Part shown: in pieces, positions 21,475 to 32,959 of the stretch
How the letters are laid out: each line of letters opens with the position of its first letter
How positions within the stretch are numbered: the first letter of the stretch is position 1
Assembly (NCBI RefSeq): GCF_008831285.2
Contig: NC_045146.1
Location: 10,800,972-10,864,971 of the forward strand
Direction: 5' to 3'
Source of the DNA: Nymphaea colorata
Lineage: Eukaryota > Streptophyta > Magnoliopsida > Nymphaeales > Nymphaeaceae
Length of the DNA stretch: 64,000 nt
Program-made: the position numbers and the translations under genes
The notes under the pieces: generated by a model
Told to the model about the DNA's origin: nothing
What the model saw: the letters and a program-made list of their open reading frames with translations, nothing else
The model's database searches: none

Positions 21475-21835
21475 TGTTACGGACCAGCCACTTGGTCCAG
21501 ACCCAGTGCCGACGGAGCAGGCCGGACCCAGCCGGCTGAAGCGTAAGGCGTCTGAGTTGTGGGCTCAGACAATGCAGCACGTCGAAGAAACTTCCAAGGA
21601 GGTTACGGAAGCACCAGTGCCGGTTGCAGCGGGAGGAGTGGGAGGAGCAACTAGGTCCGAAGAGGCGCTCGAACGGGGCAAGTCTCAAGGTGTTCCTGAG
21701 CTAATTGTTGGGCTCACCACGTTAGTCAAGTCAGACCCAAAAGTGAGTCCGGATATCCTAGACCCTTCAGCCTTTCTAAGACCTAAAGTCTTAAACGATT
21801 GGCTAAGTCACTCGGACTTAGCCCATGAACCCTAA
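21475..21835 (+). CDS. Pol C-terminal tail read into the 3' LTR
   Basis: About 120 codons continue the integrase/chromodomain frame across the polypurine tract into U3 and end at TAA 21833-21835. The composition is Ala/Glu/Ser/Lys-rich with no motif. In the 5' LTR the same frame is stopped a little earlier (TGA at 12385). It may be a real C-terminal extension or a chance open frame; a 120-codon open run in moderately GC-rich sequence is suggestive, not proof. Confidence 0.4.
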
Positions 21836-24800
21836 CCGAAGTGTGGGCGGCAACCCACACGAGGTCCCCGCCCTGGGCTCACAAGGCTCAGGGACTTCTC
21901 AATTCGATTTTGGAGTTGGGCGCTAGGCCCGGTTTTAGCTTTCACGCACTTGTTCATTCTTTGTTAATAATGAGTTTCGAATAAAAGACCTAAGCCAAGC
22001 GGGTTGTGCTTGGCGCGTTAAGTAGTGGGTCGGATTAGAGAGCGGGTTTGGATTGTAAACTCGGCTCACATTAGATTTGTATATAAGTTTTTGGATCTTT
22101 TAATTTGGAGGCAATTATTGAGCAATAGAGCCATTTGGCGAGATTTCTTCTCTCTCCTCTCTCGAGGTCTCTCTCTTCCCTCTCGTCTCCCACCTTGCTC
22201 GACCGAGAGCTAGGCGTCTTCTCCCTCCTCGTGTCCTCTACCACCACGGCGCCTCCTCCTCCAAAACAGTCCTTGAAGAGCCAACGTCCCTAGGACACCG
22301 GCATAAGGCAACGACGACTTAGGCGGATCTCCACCACCGGCGGCGGTCCCTCCTTCGTTCACGTAAGTACCCCTATCATTAAACTTAGAAAATCTGAAAT
22401 CAGTGCCTATTCCCTGAACCCGAGGGGGTTGAGAGGCTGATTTCGATATTGGGAAGGTTGGAATCATGGGATCCTCCACCGGTTTCAATGAGACACCGAA
22501 AGGAGTAAGGATTTGATTCTCTTGGCGTGGCAAGAGTTGTGTTGTCCTGGTTTAGGCTCGGGATCATCTTCCCTCGGCTTCTACCTCGGCATACCCGAGA
22601 GTGGGGTTGAGTACTACGGTGAGGCTTGATCTAAACCGAGTCTTACACATCTTGAAACACGGGAATAATCAAACGCTTGATTCCTAGTAAGTATTGAGAC
22701 GCTAAGACGGAAGAAACGCCCGAGAAATCGAAAGATTCAAACTCGGTTTCTCCATCTTAAGGCCTCGGTCCAGAAGCTTAAACTCAAGAAAGAGTCGTTG
22801 CTCTGACCGTGGAAAGGAATAGAAAGCTAGCTCAAAAGAATCTCCGCAACTAGCACTTCAAAATAACTGAATATCGGCGAATATTGACGGCTAGAATTGG
22901 AATCCGGCCAACCGCCGGAAAAGCATTGGGTTCCGGTCACCGCTGCTATTTCAGGTGACTGCAATTGAATCCGGTGAAAGAGGACCATTTTGCCCTTGCT
23001 TCCCTGTCTTTTAATTCAAAATTGATAAGGGTAAAGTTGACAAAGTGAGCGAGGGGCCCCGCCCCAGCCGCCGGCGCGTGAGAGTCTCCCCACCTTGATC
23101 GCTCGCACTATCCGGGTAAGTCTTCGCTGATCCCATCTCGTCCGTCCCCTTCTCCACGTGTCACCATCTCAGCCTCCTTCCTTACCTCGTACCCCAGCTA
23201 GCCCCACGTGTCCCTGCTCGAGATCAGCTTAGGATCTTGAGCTCCAACGTTTTAGGTATCCCCTTGCCACCGTCATCCCTTTCCTCTTTCGCACCTTCTT
23301 CTTGAGTCAACCCTAATCCCTAGCTTCGCCTCTACCCTCCATCTCACCAGCTATCATGATCTCCTTCTCCCGAGCGCCATCTCATCCTCCAGCTCATCCT
23401 CCAGCCAGTCAGCTCAGTCCCATGCGATTTTGCGCGATATCCCTATAGCTATACGCGGTGAATCCTCCATTCACGCGTTTCCTCCTTCCACTGATTTAGG
23501 AAACCCCCTTAGTGCGTTTCCCCCTTCTTTCCACTTTTGTAGCCACCCCCTATCTGCAGCCTCTCCTATCCGTTCATCTCCCATATGTGGTGCCTCTCTG
23601 TCGTATCCGTCCATCTTGCCACGTGGCAAGGATCCGGCGCACCACTTGGCATGACCAGCCAAGCCGTCCCCACCTAGCTAGGCACCCTCTCGCGCCGCCA
23701 CCTCACTTAGGAAATCCCTCTCTTCTCACCCTTGTCCTAAACCGCCATCTTGCTCTTGCCTTAGACGAATTAGGCACATCACCCCACCGAGCCATTTCCT
23801 TCTCGAGCTTCCTTAGTTGACTCGAGCCTACCTCGAGTGACCCTTGACCTATTTGACCCGGACCCATCCAGCTAGGTCCAGTAGTCAACCTCGTCTTAGT
23901 CAAACCTGTCCCTCATTCGGTCAACAGCGACCATTGCCCTTGAGCATAGGCTCGTCCCTAAGCTAACCCAGAAAGACCCACCCTTAGTTAGATCACCCAC
24001 TACCGCACCTAAGCCCGCACTACTCCTCAGCCTACCCCAGCCCGAGCCCGTCTAGACTAGACCAGCCTCCCGGTAGAGCCCTGCCGAACCGAGCCAGCCC
24101 CAACCTTAGTTAGGTCTAGGTCTCGCCGGCTCAGTCCGGCCCTTACATCGGCCGTGTCTCTTCCGTCGGCACCCACCGGCGCGCGTCGCCGAGCCACACC
24201 ACGGAGATAGGCAGGTCGGCGCTGTCATCCCGACAGTAGCCCCCCTCGGCACTACAGGCAGCCGTTCCGGCCACGGCATCAGCGCCATCAGCAAACAGCG
24301 TCAGGCAGTAGCAGGTGCACGGCAGCAGGCGACCGCCCTCTTCCGCGTCTCCCTCGCTTCCGTCCGCGGCGAGCGCTTCCCAGCGGCCGACGTCCTTCAA
24401 CGCAGCGCACGGCCCAGTCCGCGGCGAGCGCTTCCCAGCGGCCGACGTCCTTCAACGCAGCGCACGGCCCAGTCCGCGGCACCTCACGTCATCCTCGCAC
24501 GACAACCAGCACAACCCCAACGCCGTCCGGCAGTATTCAGCAGGACATTCCCGACGGCCTGCACCAGCCCGACAGATCGGCAAACAGCTACTGCGCAACG
24601 ATAGCGGCCAGCGACAGGCGGTATTCCATCAACGCGCCAACCAAGCTCCCAGTGGGCGACCACGTCGTCCAGCGTTTTCCAGCTAGCAGTCTGTGTTCGA
24701 GTAGCAGGCGCCGGGGAGGCTCTCCACAGCAGGTCTTCCAGTACAGTGAGCTGCATTACTCGGGGGTTGGTTCTCCCCCCGGGTCTTTTATCCGGCTATG

Positions 24801-25328
24801 CCAAGGGTGTCCCTTGGCCGGTATATTCTTCCTCCCCCTTGTAGCACGGGAAGGGTTTGCTTTTGTTTTTAGGAAGCATATTAGTTTATTTTGTTTACTA
24901 TTTTAGCCCGGGCTTCGGCCTTGCTCCTCTCTGTGGTACCTCGAGGGCACTTTGCCCGAGACACGACTACAAGGAGCCGACCATCTATTTGCTTTTGTTG
25001 GGCGTGGTTTGGCCGTTAGACGTGGCTTGTGTGGTTTGTGAATGAGTTGAGAGTGTTATCTTGTATCGCTCACGTTTGTAAGGTCTCATCAACCCTCTTA
25101 GCTTCTTGTAATAGGCTGACCGTAGTTAGGTTTTTCGGAAAAAGGGTAAACCATCCGTGTACTTCCCTACCTACTTGGGTTTGCGCCGGGGTCCTGTCCG
25201 GCCGGGTAGACTTTTGTATTTAATTGTTTAGGATTTTCGGTTTTTAGAATAGGCCACAAGAAGGTCCTGGGAAGGTAGGATCGCATTTTGTTCGGGCTTT
25301 TCTAGGCCAACCGGTGTAGATCCTAACA
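21475..25328 (+). repeat. 3' LTR, 3854 bp
   Basis: Homologous end to end with 12093-15988. It lacks about 150 bp corresponding to about 14193-14340. It carries a roughly 60-bp tandem duplication at about 24362-24480 and a short extra GGCGCGCGTCGCCGAGCC stretch near 24178. Ends TAACA at 25328, followed by the right target duplication. Confidence 0.93.
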
Positions 25329-25333
25329 GAATC
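25329..25333. repeat. Target-site duplication, right
   Basis: GAATC directly after the 3' LTR, identical to 12088-12092. Confidence 0.85.
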
Positions 25334-25432
25334 CATGTTCTGACCATTTTAGCCAATGGCTGGTTGCACCCTGGAATTAAACTCATTCTATATTTGGATA
25401 TATTTGAATTATCCTTCTATCACTTTTGTCTT

Positions 25433-25770
25433 CTATCGTATCCTTCTGAGCCCGATAACCACTTCCTTCATGTCCATTCTCTCATTAGGAGAGACCCTTG
25501 AACATGACAAGCCTATCTCCATGATTGTCACTAGCTGATCATTCATAGCAGCTGATCTTTCAGTTGGAGTAGTGTTGATTTCATTCAAAAGATGGCTGTC
25601 AATGACATCTGAAATTGCAACAGGAAATGCTTCAGCCACCCATTGCCTCAAACTAAAATTCCCATCAAAGTATTCATCAGTAGGCTTTTTTCCTGTAAAC
25701 ACCTGATGGAGGAGAATTCCGTTGCTGTAGACGTCAGTTTTGGTTGACACCTTTCCAGCCATCCCAAATT
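25433..25770 (-). pseudogene. Receptor-kinase pseudogene 1: last exon only
   Basis: Encodes the C-terminal kinase lobe of an LRR subfamily XII receptor kinase (EFR/FLS2-like, pattern-recognition type): GKVSTKTDVYSNGILL (subdomain IX region), FTGKKPTDEYFDG, LRQWV, and CSRVSPNERMDMKEVV near the end, stopping at TAG 25433-25435. The exon is open throughout. The acceptor just upstream reads AA (plus 25771-25772 TT), where copies 2 and 3 have AG. The first exon is missing: after about 0.7 kb of intron-like sequence the DNA passes directly into block S, which in copy 2 lies upstream of the gene. A large internal deletion has removed the LRRs, the membrane segment and most of the kinase. Confidence 0.85.
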
Positions 25771-26690
25771 TTAATTCAACCATTCAACAATATTAAACAT
25801 GATTAGCGAGCGCAAAATTATTAGATAATGCCAACGCGGGACACAATAGCAGTAATTGCTCCTTAATGGACTTAAGATCAATTGAACCTCCGATCCTGCC
25901 TTTCTCATTTTGTATTCTGATACACATCTAAAAAGAATACAATATTATTTTCTAGAACTGATGTTCAAGTACCCTTAAAAGAAATCAAACATGTATCCAT
26001 ACATACATACATATATATATATTTATTTATTGTAGAGTCTGTGAGGTTGGTTGAGATTCATTAATTGTATGGTGTTGCTTTTAACTCTCATGTGACTTAT
26101 CTCCAGGTTCTCCTAAATGTCTCCTAAATTGTGTGGATTACTTAATAGTGTCAATTGTCAGCCAATCTTAAGCCATTCGGTAGACAGACACGTGTGACTA
26201 GGGATCTTTAATACAAGAAAGGAACAAAAATTACAACTTATGTTAAAGGAAAAGGATCAATTGAAAACTATTGCTCATTGAGAACATGTCAACAATGCAT
26301 ATTTGTGTACATTTCTTCATGTGTGAACTATCAAATCGTGATGATTAGATGGATCATGAATGTTTGCACATCAATTAATATATTTATTGATATTATATTG
26401 CAAATCAGACACACACATCCACACACATAAGTCAGGGCCAATATATATATATATAAGGGGAGAGGGAGAGAGAAATTGGCAAAAAGCAGACACTTTAATA
26501 TTTTGCTTCAAAAATATTTTAAATAAAATATAAACATCCTAATATATTTATAAAAACTATTTTGATATAAAACATGCTTTGAGTCAAGTTGTTTGTATGA
26601 AAAAAGTTGAATTTTATATAATCAAAATGTTGATGCAATGATAGCCATTCATTTTTGCTAATTATGACAACACTGTGCTGACTATCAACT
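25771..26690. other. Intron remnant and deletion junction of pseudogene 1
   Basis: 25771 to about 26070 matches the intron of pseudogene 2 (33263 on): GGACTTAAGATCAATTGAACCTCC, ACATCTAAAAAGAATACAA, GAGATTCATTAATTGTATGG. After that, AT-rich sequence with a TA stretch near 26440 leads into block S near 26.69 kb. The exon that should lie between is absent. Confidence 0.6.
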
Positions 26691-27374
26691 ACATCATCTA
26701 AATCACCGGACTGGAGTTAGGCCAACTTCATCCACTCCCTTCAAAAGCTGATTTTAGTCACACTACTGTGGCTGGCTGTGTTGAATATGAATGCCCATTT
26801 ATTCAAACTAGGTGGCATTTAATTGAGGTGCTATAGAATGTTATTCGGGTTGTGTAGGGTGGCACAGAACCAAAACCCTCAAATATTAACTATCCGCCTA
26901 TCAGTCCTCACCTCAAGCCGCTAACCCATATGATGGTCATGTTATAAGTTGTGTTTCAGAAAATTTATCCTTTTTTTTTTCAAAATCGATGGAAAATTAA
27001 GTCCAGGCTCTTGAAAAGAATGCGATATCGCTTACTTATTTGGACACATTGAGTCTCCTGAAAACTTCTTACCTTAATTGGTGCAATAGATTACATCAAC
27101 AAGATTTTTTCGTCCCTTAGCAAACATATTTTCAATATCATGCTCTTTTTGCCAGTTTTCGACTTGACCATTTTTTTTAATTTCTCTCTTTTTTTTTATC
27201 GAAATTGACTACATATAATAGAAGGGCTTGTTGGGCATTATCAGCAGAGCTATTCCCACAGATCAGACGATCGATGTTACCAGAATCAGCTTGAATCAGC
27301 TCCAATGGGCCGAGACATCGTTTCCAATAAATGCTTCAGTTCTGTGGTCAACTCAGAAACACTAGTCCTCGGGC

Positions 27375-27746
27375 TGCATACATGGAATCATTGCTGGGCT
27401 CAAGCTCGAGTCGAGCTGTAAAAGAACAGCAAAAGGTCAATTCGATCGACCAAAATCGTGGCTTGAGCTCGACTCAAGCTGTACAAGATCAGAAAAAGGT
27501 TGACTCAATAGACCAAATAGTGGCTTGAGTTTGGCTTGTTTAAGTTCCTTTGCCAACTTTTCCTTCAATTTCTTTGTTTTAAATTTGAAAATTAAAAAAA
27601 GAAGCTAAATTAAAGAAAATAGAGTCAAATTCATGTAACCCGAATTCGACTCCTTTATAAACTTGAGTTATCAAATCGAGCGTAACTGAACAAGCTCAAG
27701 TCGAGCTTGAGTAAGCTTGACTAATTGTACAGCCCTATCTAGTCCC
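27375..27746. mobile_element. CTCGAG-core element in block S, copy 1
   Basis: Interior of GAGCTCGACTCAAGCTG words and right end TTGTACAGCCCT. The left end is indistinct (GCTGGGCTCAAGCTCGAG). The same insertion is in block S copy 2 at about 38530-38850, so it predates that duplication. Confidence 0.5.
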
Positions 27747-28540
27747 AAAGAATTTGGGCACTACTCAACTACTCCGGGCTCACGAAGTTAAAGGGTTTGT
27801 GTCAACTCACGAACAGAAGTGAAACCATGAACAAGTTACGTTCCAGCTTTTCATGTTTCAAAAGAATATTTCTTTAAGTCGGCAACTGTGAGATAGGAAG
27901 GTGTATATGCTCCTGGTTTTATGTTAATATAAACGGTGAAGAAGCTTATATTTTCAAATAAGTTGATGGAACATTTGAAAATTTGTCTAAAGATATGGGG
28001 ATGAGAAGAAATACAAGATATTTTACTGTTGATTAAGAATAAACTTCTGCTAGTTACTAAATAGCTTACGTATAATTATTAAAATGAAAAGACTAAAAGT
28101 TGTTTCCGTATAAACAAATTAATTAACTCATTAATTTCCATTATCGGCAACTGTGACAACATGAAATAACATACATACGTGGTTAACCATGTCCCAACCA
28201 GTTATGCCCTTTTATTAATACATGAAATCAGTAGTGGAGCTATCGTGGGGCTGGCATGGGCACCTGCCCATGCCAGCCCAAGAAAGCTCCATGTGAAAAG
28301 GAGCTTCACGCCTATGTTGCCCATGCCAGAAATGGATCGGGTCGGGCTCCACAGTCAACAGCGATCCAGCTCCAGAAAACTTAAAGCAGTCCCAATTTTT
28401 TTCCTGCCCATAATCCGATTGCACCCAAATTCACCAGAAAGGGAAAGGCCAAAGGGGTGAAGCCGTGAAGTGGTGAAGGGAAAGGGCCAAGGGCCGAAGG
28501 GTGAGAAAACATAGTCAAGCGTAAAGTTCGTTTAAAGGGT

Positions 28541-28546
<6 letters not shown>

Positions 28547-28608
<62 letters not shown>
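28547..28608. repeat. TA microsatellite, 62 bp
   Basis: About 31 TA units. The homologous place in block S copy 2 (about 39420) has only TATATATAT. Confidence 0.9.
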
Positions 28609-28611
<3 letters not shown>

Positions 28612-29199
28612 GTTTATCATGGCACAACTGTGTGGTTTTTATAATAACAAAAGTTAGGTGTATTTTTGTGAGTTGCCAGATGCTTCCTGGTGGCACTGGG
28701 AATTCTCCATTCTGGATCTCAGACTCCATTTGGTTGGATTTTGACCCAAGTCCCATTGTTGACCTGACCATCGTCATGAAGCATCAGTAATTTGGTTTGC
28801 GAATCCACTTTGATTAGTTATGTAAATAGATTTAATAAGTTCAATTACCAATTTTTGACCTGATTTTGGTTCCATTTTTGGTGCAGAAATTTGGAGAAAA
28901 AGGGTTTAGATTCGTCATGCTCTTTCATAAGTGATGTGAAATGATACATATGCATATGTTTGTCGGATCTGAACTTGTTTTTAAATTAGGATAGGAGATG
29001 AAGACCCAACCGATTTGTTTTCATAGCAGCTAGTGGAAAGCTAATTTCTACCTCATTAGACATATATGGTGAAGAAAACCGGACACACAATCTTGGATGT
29101 GTCCGTAATAGAGTGCTGCCATAGGATATATTTGGTGTTGTGGACTCTGTTTCTCCTTTTCCAGCCTCGACCCTATCCTCATTACTCTGGAATTATGTT

Positions 29200-30660
29200 C
29201 CTCATCATCATGTGGAAGCATCATCAATCACCTTTCCTTTCTTACCAACTCTTCTCCCACTTTCTCTTTTTGACAAACCTGGTGGTGAGTTGTTCACCAT
29301 AACCTCACTCTCCAAACCACTCATTTCTTTGCTACTTTTCATTCCATCCAAACAACAAGAATCCTGAAAATTATTTTTTAATGGAGGAGAAAGAATGAAA
29401 CCTGATGAAGACTCATGGTTCTCCCCTTCTATTCTTTTTGTTATCAATTGATTCTCTATCTCCTGCTCTATCTTCTCGTCACCCATCAGCTGGTTGGTCT
29501 TCAAGTTACTCCGCAATTGCTGGTCTCCTGTAAATCAATCTCTGCATTCCAATCTTTCTGGGCATAATGTTCCTTTCAACTTCCATCTGCTTATGGAGAA
29601 ACCGAAACTTGTTGTCCCCCAATTCTGGTTCTGCTTTTGATCTGGATCTCTCCTTTATTAACTCCTCACTTTTTCCCAAATTTTTTTTCTTATTCCCTCC
29701 CTGCCACTCCTTAGCTTTCCTGACATAACGATAATCTTCAATTCCTTCCACCCATCTTTCTTTGCCACACCCTCTTGAGAAGAAACCACCAATTGATCAA
29801 CTCTGCACCGACTTGTCATTTGAGTATATATTCATTTTGCAATGGGAGAAAAATTTAATGTTACTCACATAGTTGATTTCTTGAAGAACAGTTTCTCCCT
29901 CTTCTAATTCCAATTCAACCTCAGATTTTGGATTGAAATCCAATTCACACAGATTCTGCACACAGATTCTGCAAGCCCAATTCTTGACATCGATTGAGTA
30001 TGGATGTCATCTTCCATCGGTTCTCTCTATAGCGCTCTGGCAGTAGCTTGGAAAGTGCATCGATTCCATAAAAATACTGGCAAATTAGGAACCCTAATCC
30101 AGATTGGCACTCCCATTTCTCCTCAATCGATAAGGATCATCTTGGATCCCATCTGCTGGCAACCATCACTCGTCCACCCATTTTCCATTCTCCCCTTCTA
30201 AAAACTACCCTGAGTTCATCCTGACTATGAACCCTTACATGAAAAGCATCCCTCCTAAGAAAGAGAACTTAGGGTTTGCAGCTGCTTTCCATGGACTTAT
30301 CAGATCATTATCAATGTAAGCATAAACAATGCTCTTCTTCTATAAGTCTCCAATGACACAGTGAATCACAGTCCAACAAAAGGGCTGCTTCATCTTTTCC
30401 AAAACCTTTGAAGTGATCTTCCTTATTGGTGTTCCATTTATCATCTGAATTGAGAGTTGCTCAAAATCCACTTCTGAATCTTGATGATGAGAACCACAGA
30501 TTTACCAGGGAGAGATCGATTGTCAGAAACCTGAGAAGGTCCGCCCCTTTCGAACACCCTTCCTCCCTCCATTCCACTTCCAAAATTCTTGTCCATCGAT
30601 TACCAAATATCATAAGTTGTCAAGGTTCAGACCTTCTTTTAGTTGGATGATTTTTTCTGC
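29200..30660 (-). pseudogene. LINE-type ORF1 remnant (DUF4283-like), minus strand
   Basis: Read on the minus strand, pieces resemble the ORF1 of plant non-LTR retrotransposons: a VPIWIRVPNLPVFLWNR-like stretch at about 30050-30110, the following GLAESVCRICVELDF segment at about 29930-29980, a cysteine-containing SHCKM stretch near 29850 that may be a degraded zinc knuckle, then a basic and acidic tail (open frames 29506-29751 and 29208-29516). Several stops and shifts separate the pieces. No endonuclease or reverse transcriptase is visible. Identification rests on pattern memory of the family. Confidence 0.5.
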
Positions 30661-31667
30661 ATTTATGATAATTTAGTCACTCAACTACTAGATATCTAAA
30701 GCTCACAAGCTACAAAATCTGCGTATGCATATGCATCAACTTTCCTTTTCCTAGCTTGCAGGCTACATTCCCGTCTTTTTCTCTTGTTCTATCAATGCAT
30801 ATAAATGTCCGTCTACATGTTCATGTTCATGTGTGCAACCCACTGAATGAGGCTTTTGGTTGTACAAATTGTATCTTATATTTTTGGTGGATTTATGATG
30901 TTTTTTTAACACTTAAATGGAAAAAGTGATTGTCTTAAGCACTGTGATATTTGGCGAGTTTTAGTTTGAATAATTATTCTAACTTTGCTATTGTTTTTTA
31001 TGTAGAATGACAATCTCAGCTATGTTTATTTTGAGTGTCAGAGGTGTCAACGTCCAATGCTACAAAGATGGGTCATCAATGCACAAATTGGAGTACAAGG
31101 TGGGTAATAGTACTTTTAAGGCACTGAAAACAGACCTTGTAGTCTAGGGAGACAAGAAACAGGGTAGGAGCTTCCGCTTTCTGCCAGATGGTCAATGAAC
31201 TTTTGATGCACTTTTTACTTGGTAAAGGCATTTGCGAATGAATTGGCTGGCAAAATGAGTGAGAATACTGTTTTTCTATGTCGTTAATGTCAGATAGGGC
31301 TGCTTCCTCTCCCGCAGCAGTGAGAACCAAGCCAGGTTCTTGGTCGAAGCAGGTCAAATTCAAGGTTCCATTATAAGCCGAATTGCCTAAAGGCCTAGTT
31401 TATTATCCTAGTCCAAGTTTCAACTTGCATAGTAACACATTGCAAGCACATAAATACACCTCATAAAAGTTAAAAAATCTTTACACCTCACATAATATCC
31501 AAGTACACTTTGTTTAAAAATGAGAATCTTAAAATTGTAAAGTTTGCATGAACCCTAAGAACCCAGCAAACTTGCACTCGTCACCCTATTTGTTAATGTT
31601 CTTTAAATATTAATTAGACTCATCTTAAAGATGCTTCAAGCAATTCACTTTTGCCCTATTCACACTG
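30661..31667. other. Intergenic, nothing recognised
   Basis: AT-rich DNA. A 95-codon minus frame at 31076-31363 has no recognisable domain and no paralog in the other units. I report no gene. Confidence 0.5.
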
Positions 31668-32890
31668 AAGGCAATAACAGCGAGATATGGTCACATTTTT
31701 ATAATGCTTCCACGATACTATAATATGAAGTAGCGTCCTTGAACTTCATACTGGTACCAGAAAATAATTTTATAGATATGGCCATCGGGAATGGCTTCAT
31801 GCATTTTTGCGTGCTTGAGAACACCAAATAAATAGTACTTCCTTTGATATAACACTAAGCTTCCTTTAACATTGGTGGCTCAGTTACTAGGAAATAGAAT
31901 GAAATTTTTCTACATTTATTTCGCCCTTAAAGGGAGAGGGGTCTTCTATTTAACTAGAAGGGTCATTTTGGTCACTTTTAGTCCATAATACATCATCATT
32001 TGTTAGGGGCAATTGCAAATAACATGCTACAATGACACAATGCTCATATCATATAATTCCCATCCTCCTCATTCAAGGGTTTTCTGTAGATAAAATTGGA
32101 CTTCACTCTAAAACTTACCAGAATTATACATTTTTGTGCATTCGCCTTGTTGTGCATTATTTTTGTACGGCTTATGTGTTTGGCTTTATGCACTTTCGCA
32201 CACTTGAAAAGATCAAAGATATAAGTTTTTTAATATAACACCAAGCCTCCTTTAACATTGGGTGGCTTCAATTCCTGGGAAATAAAGTGATTTTTTTCCA
32301 AGTTCCACTTTTGCCCCTTATGGGATAGGGGTCTTCTATTTAGTTAACATGGTTTTTGTGGTCATTTCTAGTCCATAGCAGACGATCTCTTCTTAGGGGC
32401 CATTACATTTAACATTCTTCAATAATGCAATGACACTTATAGCTGACAATTCTCATCCTCCTCATTCAAGGGTTTTTTTAGATAAACTTAGACTGCAGCC
32501 CAAAACTTACCAGAATTATACTTTTTTTTTCATTTTTCTTGTTGCACTTTTTTTGGCAGATTTGGGAAATTGTGCACTGAGGATATATTAAAGCAAAATT
32601 TTAGACAACGGAGAGGATTGATGTGAACTCAAATTATGGCAGTTGGGGTATCCTTTCTTGAGAATATGACAAGAAAAACAATAATGGACAAATTATCAAG
32701 CCACTTTTGTGCAACTTTCATTGGAAGTGTTTAAGTTGTTCTACAAGATTAGTCACTCAAATTGCTCAGGAAAACATGCACAAATACATTAACAAAATCA
32801 TTATAAAAGACTGTGTGTGAGCAATGCAAGTGACAGTGCTCAATGAAAGCAATCACACTACATTTCTACATCGAACTATTTAGCCTATTG
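31668..32890. repeat. Block Q (copy 2) with an internal 389-bp tandem duplication
   Basis: Homologous to 11251-12092 but longer: about 31792-32180 is repeated at 32181-32560 (GGCTTCATGCA versus GGCTTTATGCA starts, CCTCCTCATTCAAGGGTTTT and AAAACTTACCAGAATTATAC in both). Its end, GAACTATTTAGCCTATTGG, continues straight into the 3' flank of pseudogene 2, which is the uninterrupted version of the retrotransposon insertion site. Confidence 0.8.
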
Positions 32891-32959
32891 GTAACTGCCG
32901 TCTGGCCATTTTAGCTAATCACAAGTTGTGCCCTGGACTATTTCTCCTTTTGTCATTCA

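Larger units (their letters stand above)
12093..25328 (+). mobile_element. Ty3/gypsy LTR retrotransposon, complete in structure, coding capacity lost
   Basis: 13.2-kb element in the order: 5' LTR, primer-binding site, gag, protease, reverse transcriptase, RNase H, integrase, chromodomain-like tail, polypurine tract, 3' LTR, with GAATC on both sides. The protease-RT-RH-IN order defines Ty3/gypsy. The C-terminal chromodomain-like segment suggests a chromovirus, though 3.9-kb LTRs are long for most of them. At least five in-frame stops and about six frameshifts break the polyprotein, so it cannot make its own proteins. By hand, the first ~400 bp of the LTRs differ at about nine positions (near 2 percent), so the insertion looks fairly recent. 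It sits in the flank of receptor-kinase pseudogene 1. Confidence 0.93.
26691..29045. repeat. Block S (copy 1), spacer upstream of a receptor-kinase copy
   Basis: Homologous to 37815-39880: CAACTACATCATCTAAATC..GGACTGGAGTTAGG, the CAGAATCAGC..AAATGGGC-like stretch near 27.25-27.35 kb, the CTCGAG-rich segment ending ATTGTACAGCCCTATCTAG, TTACTAAATAGCTTACGTATAATTATT, and the CTTCCTGGTGGCAC region. Copy 1 has a long TA microsatellite where copy 2 has a few units, and lacks the hAT MITE present in copy 2. A segment near 28.2-28.5 kb (AGTAGTGGAGCTATCG) is also extra. No gene. Confidence 0.7.
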
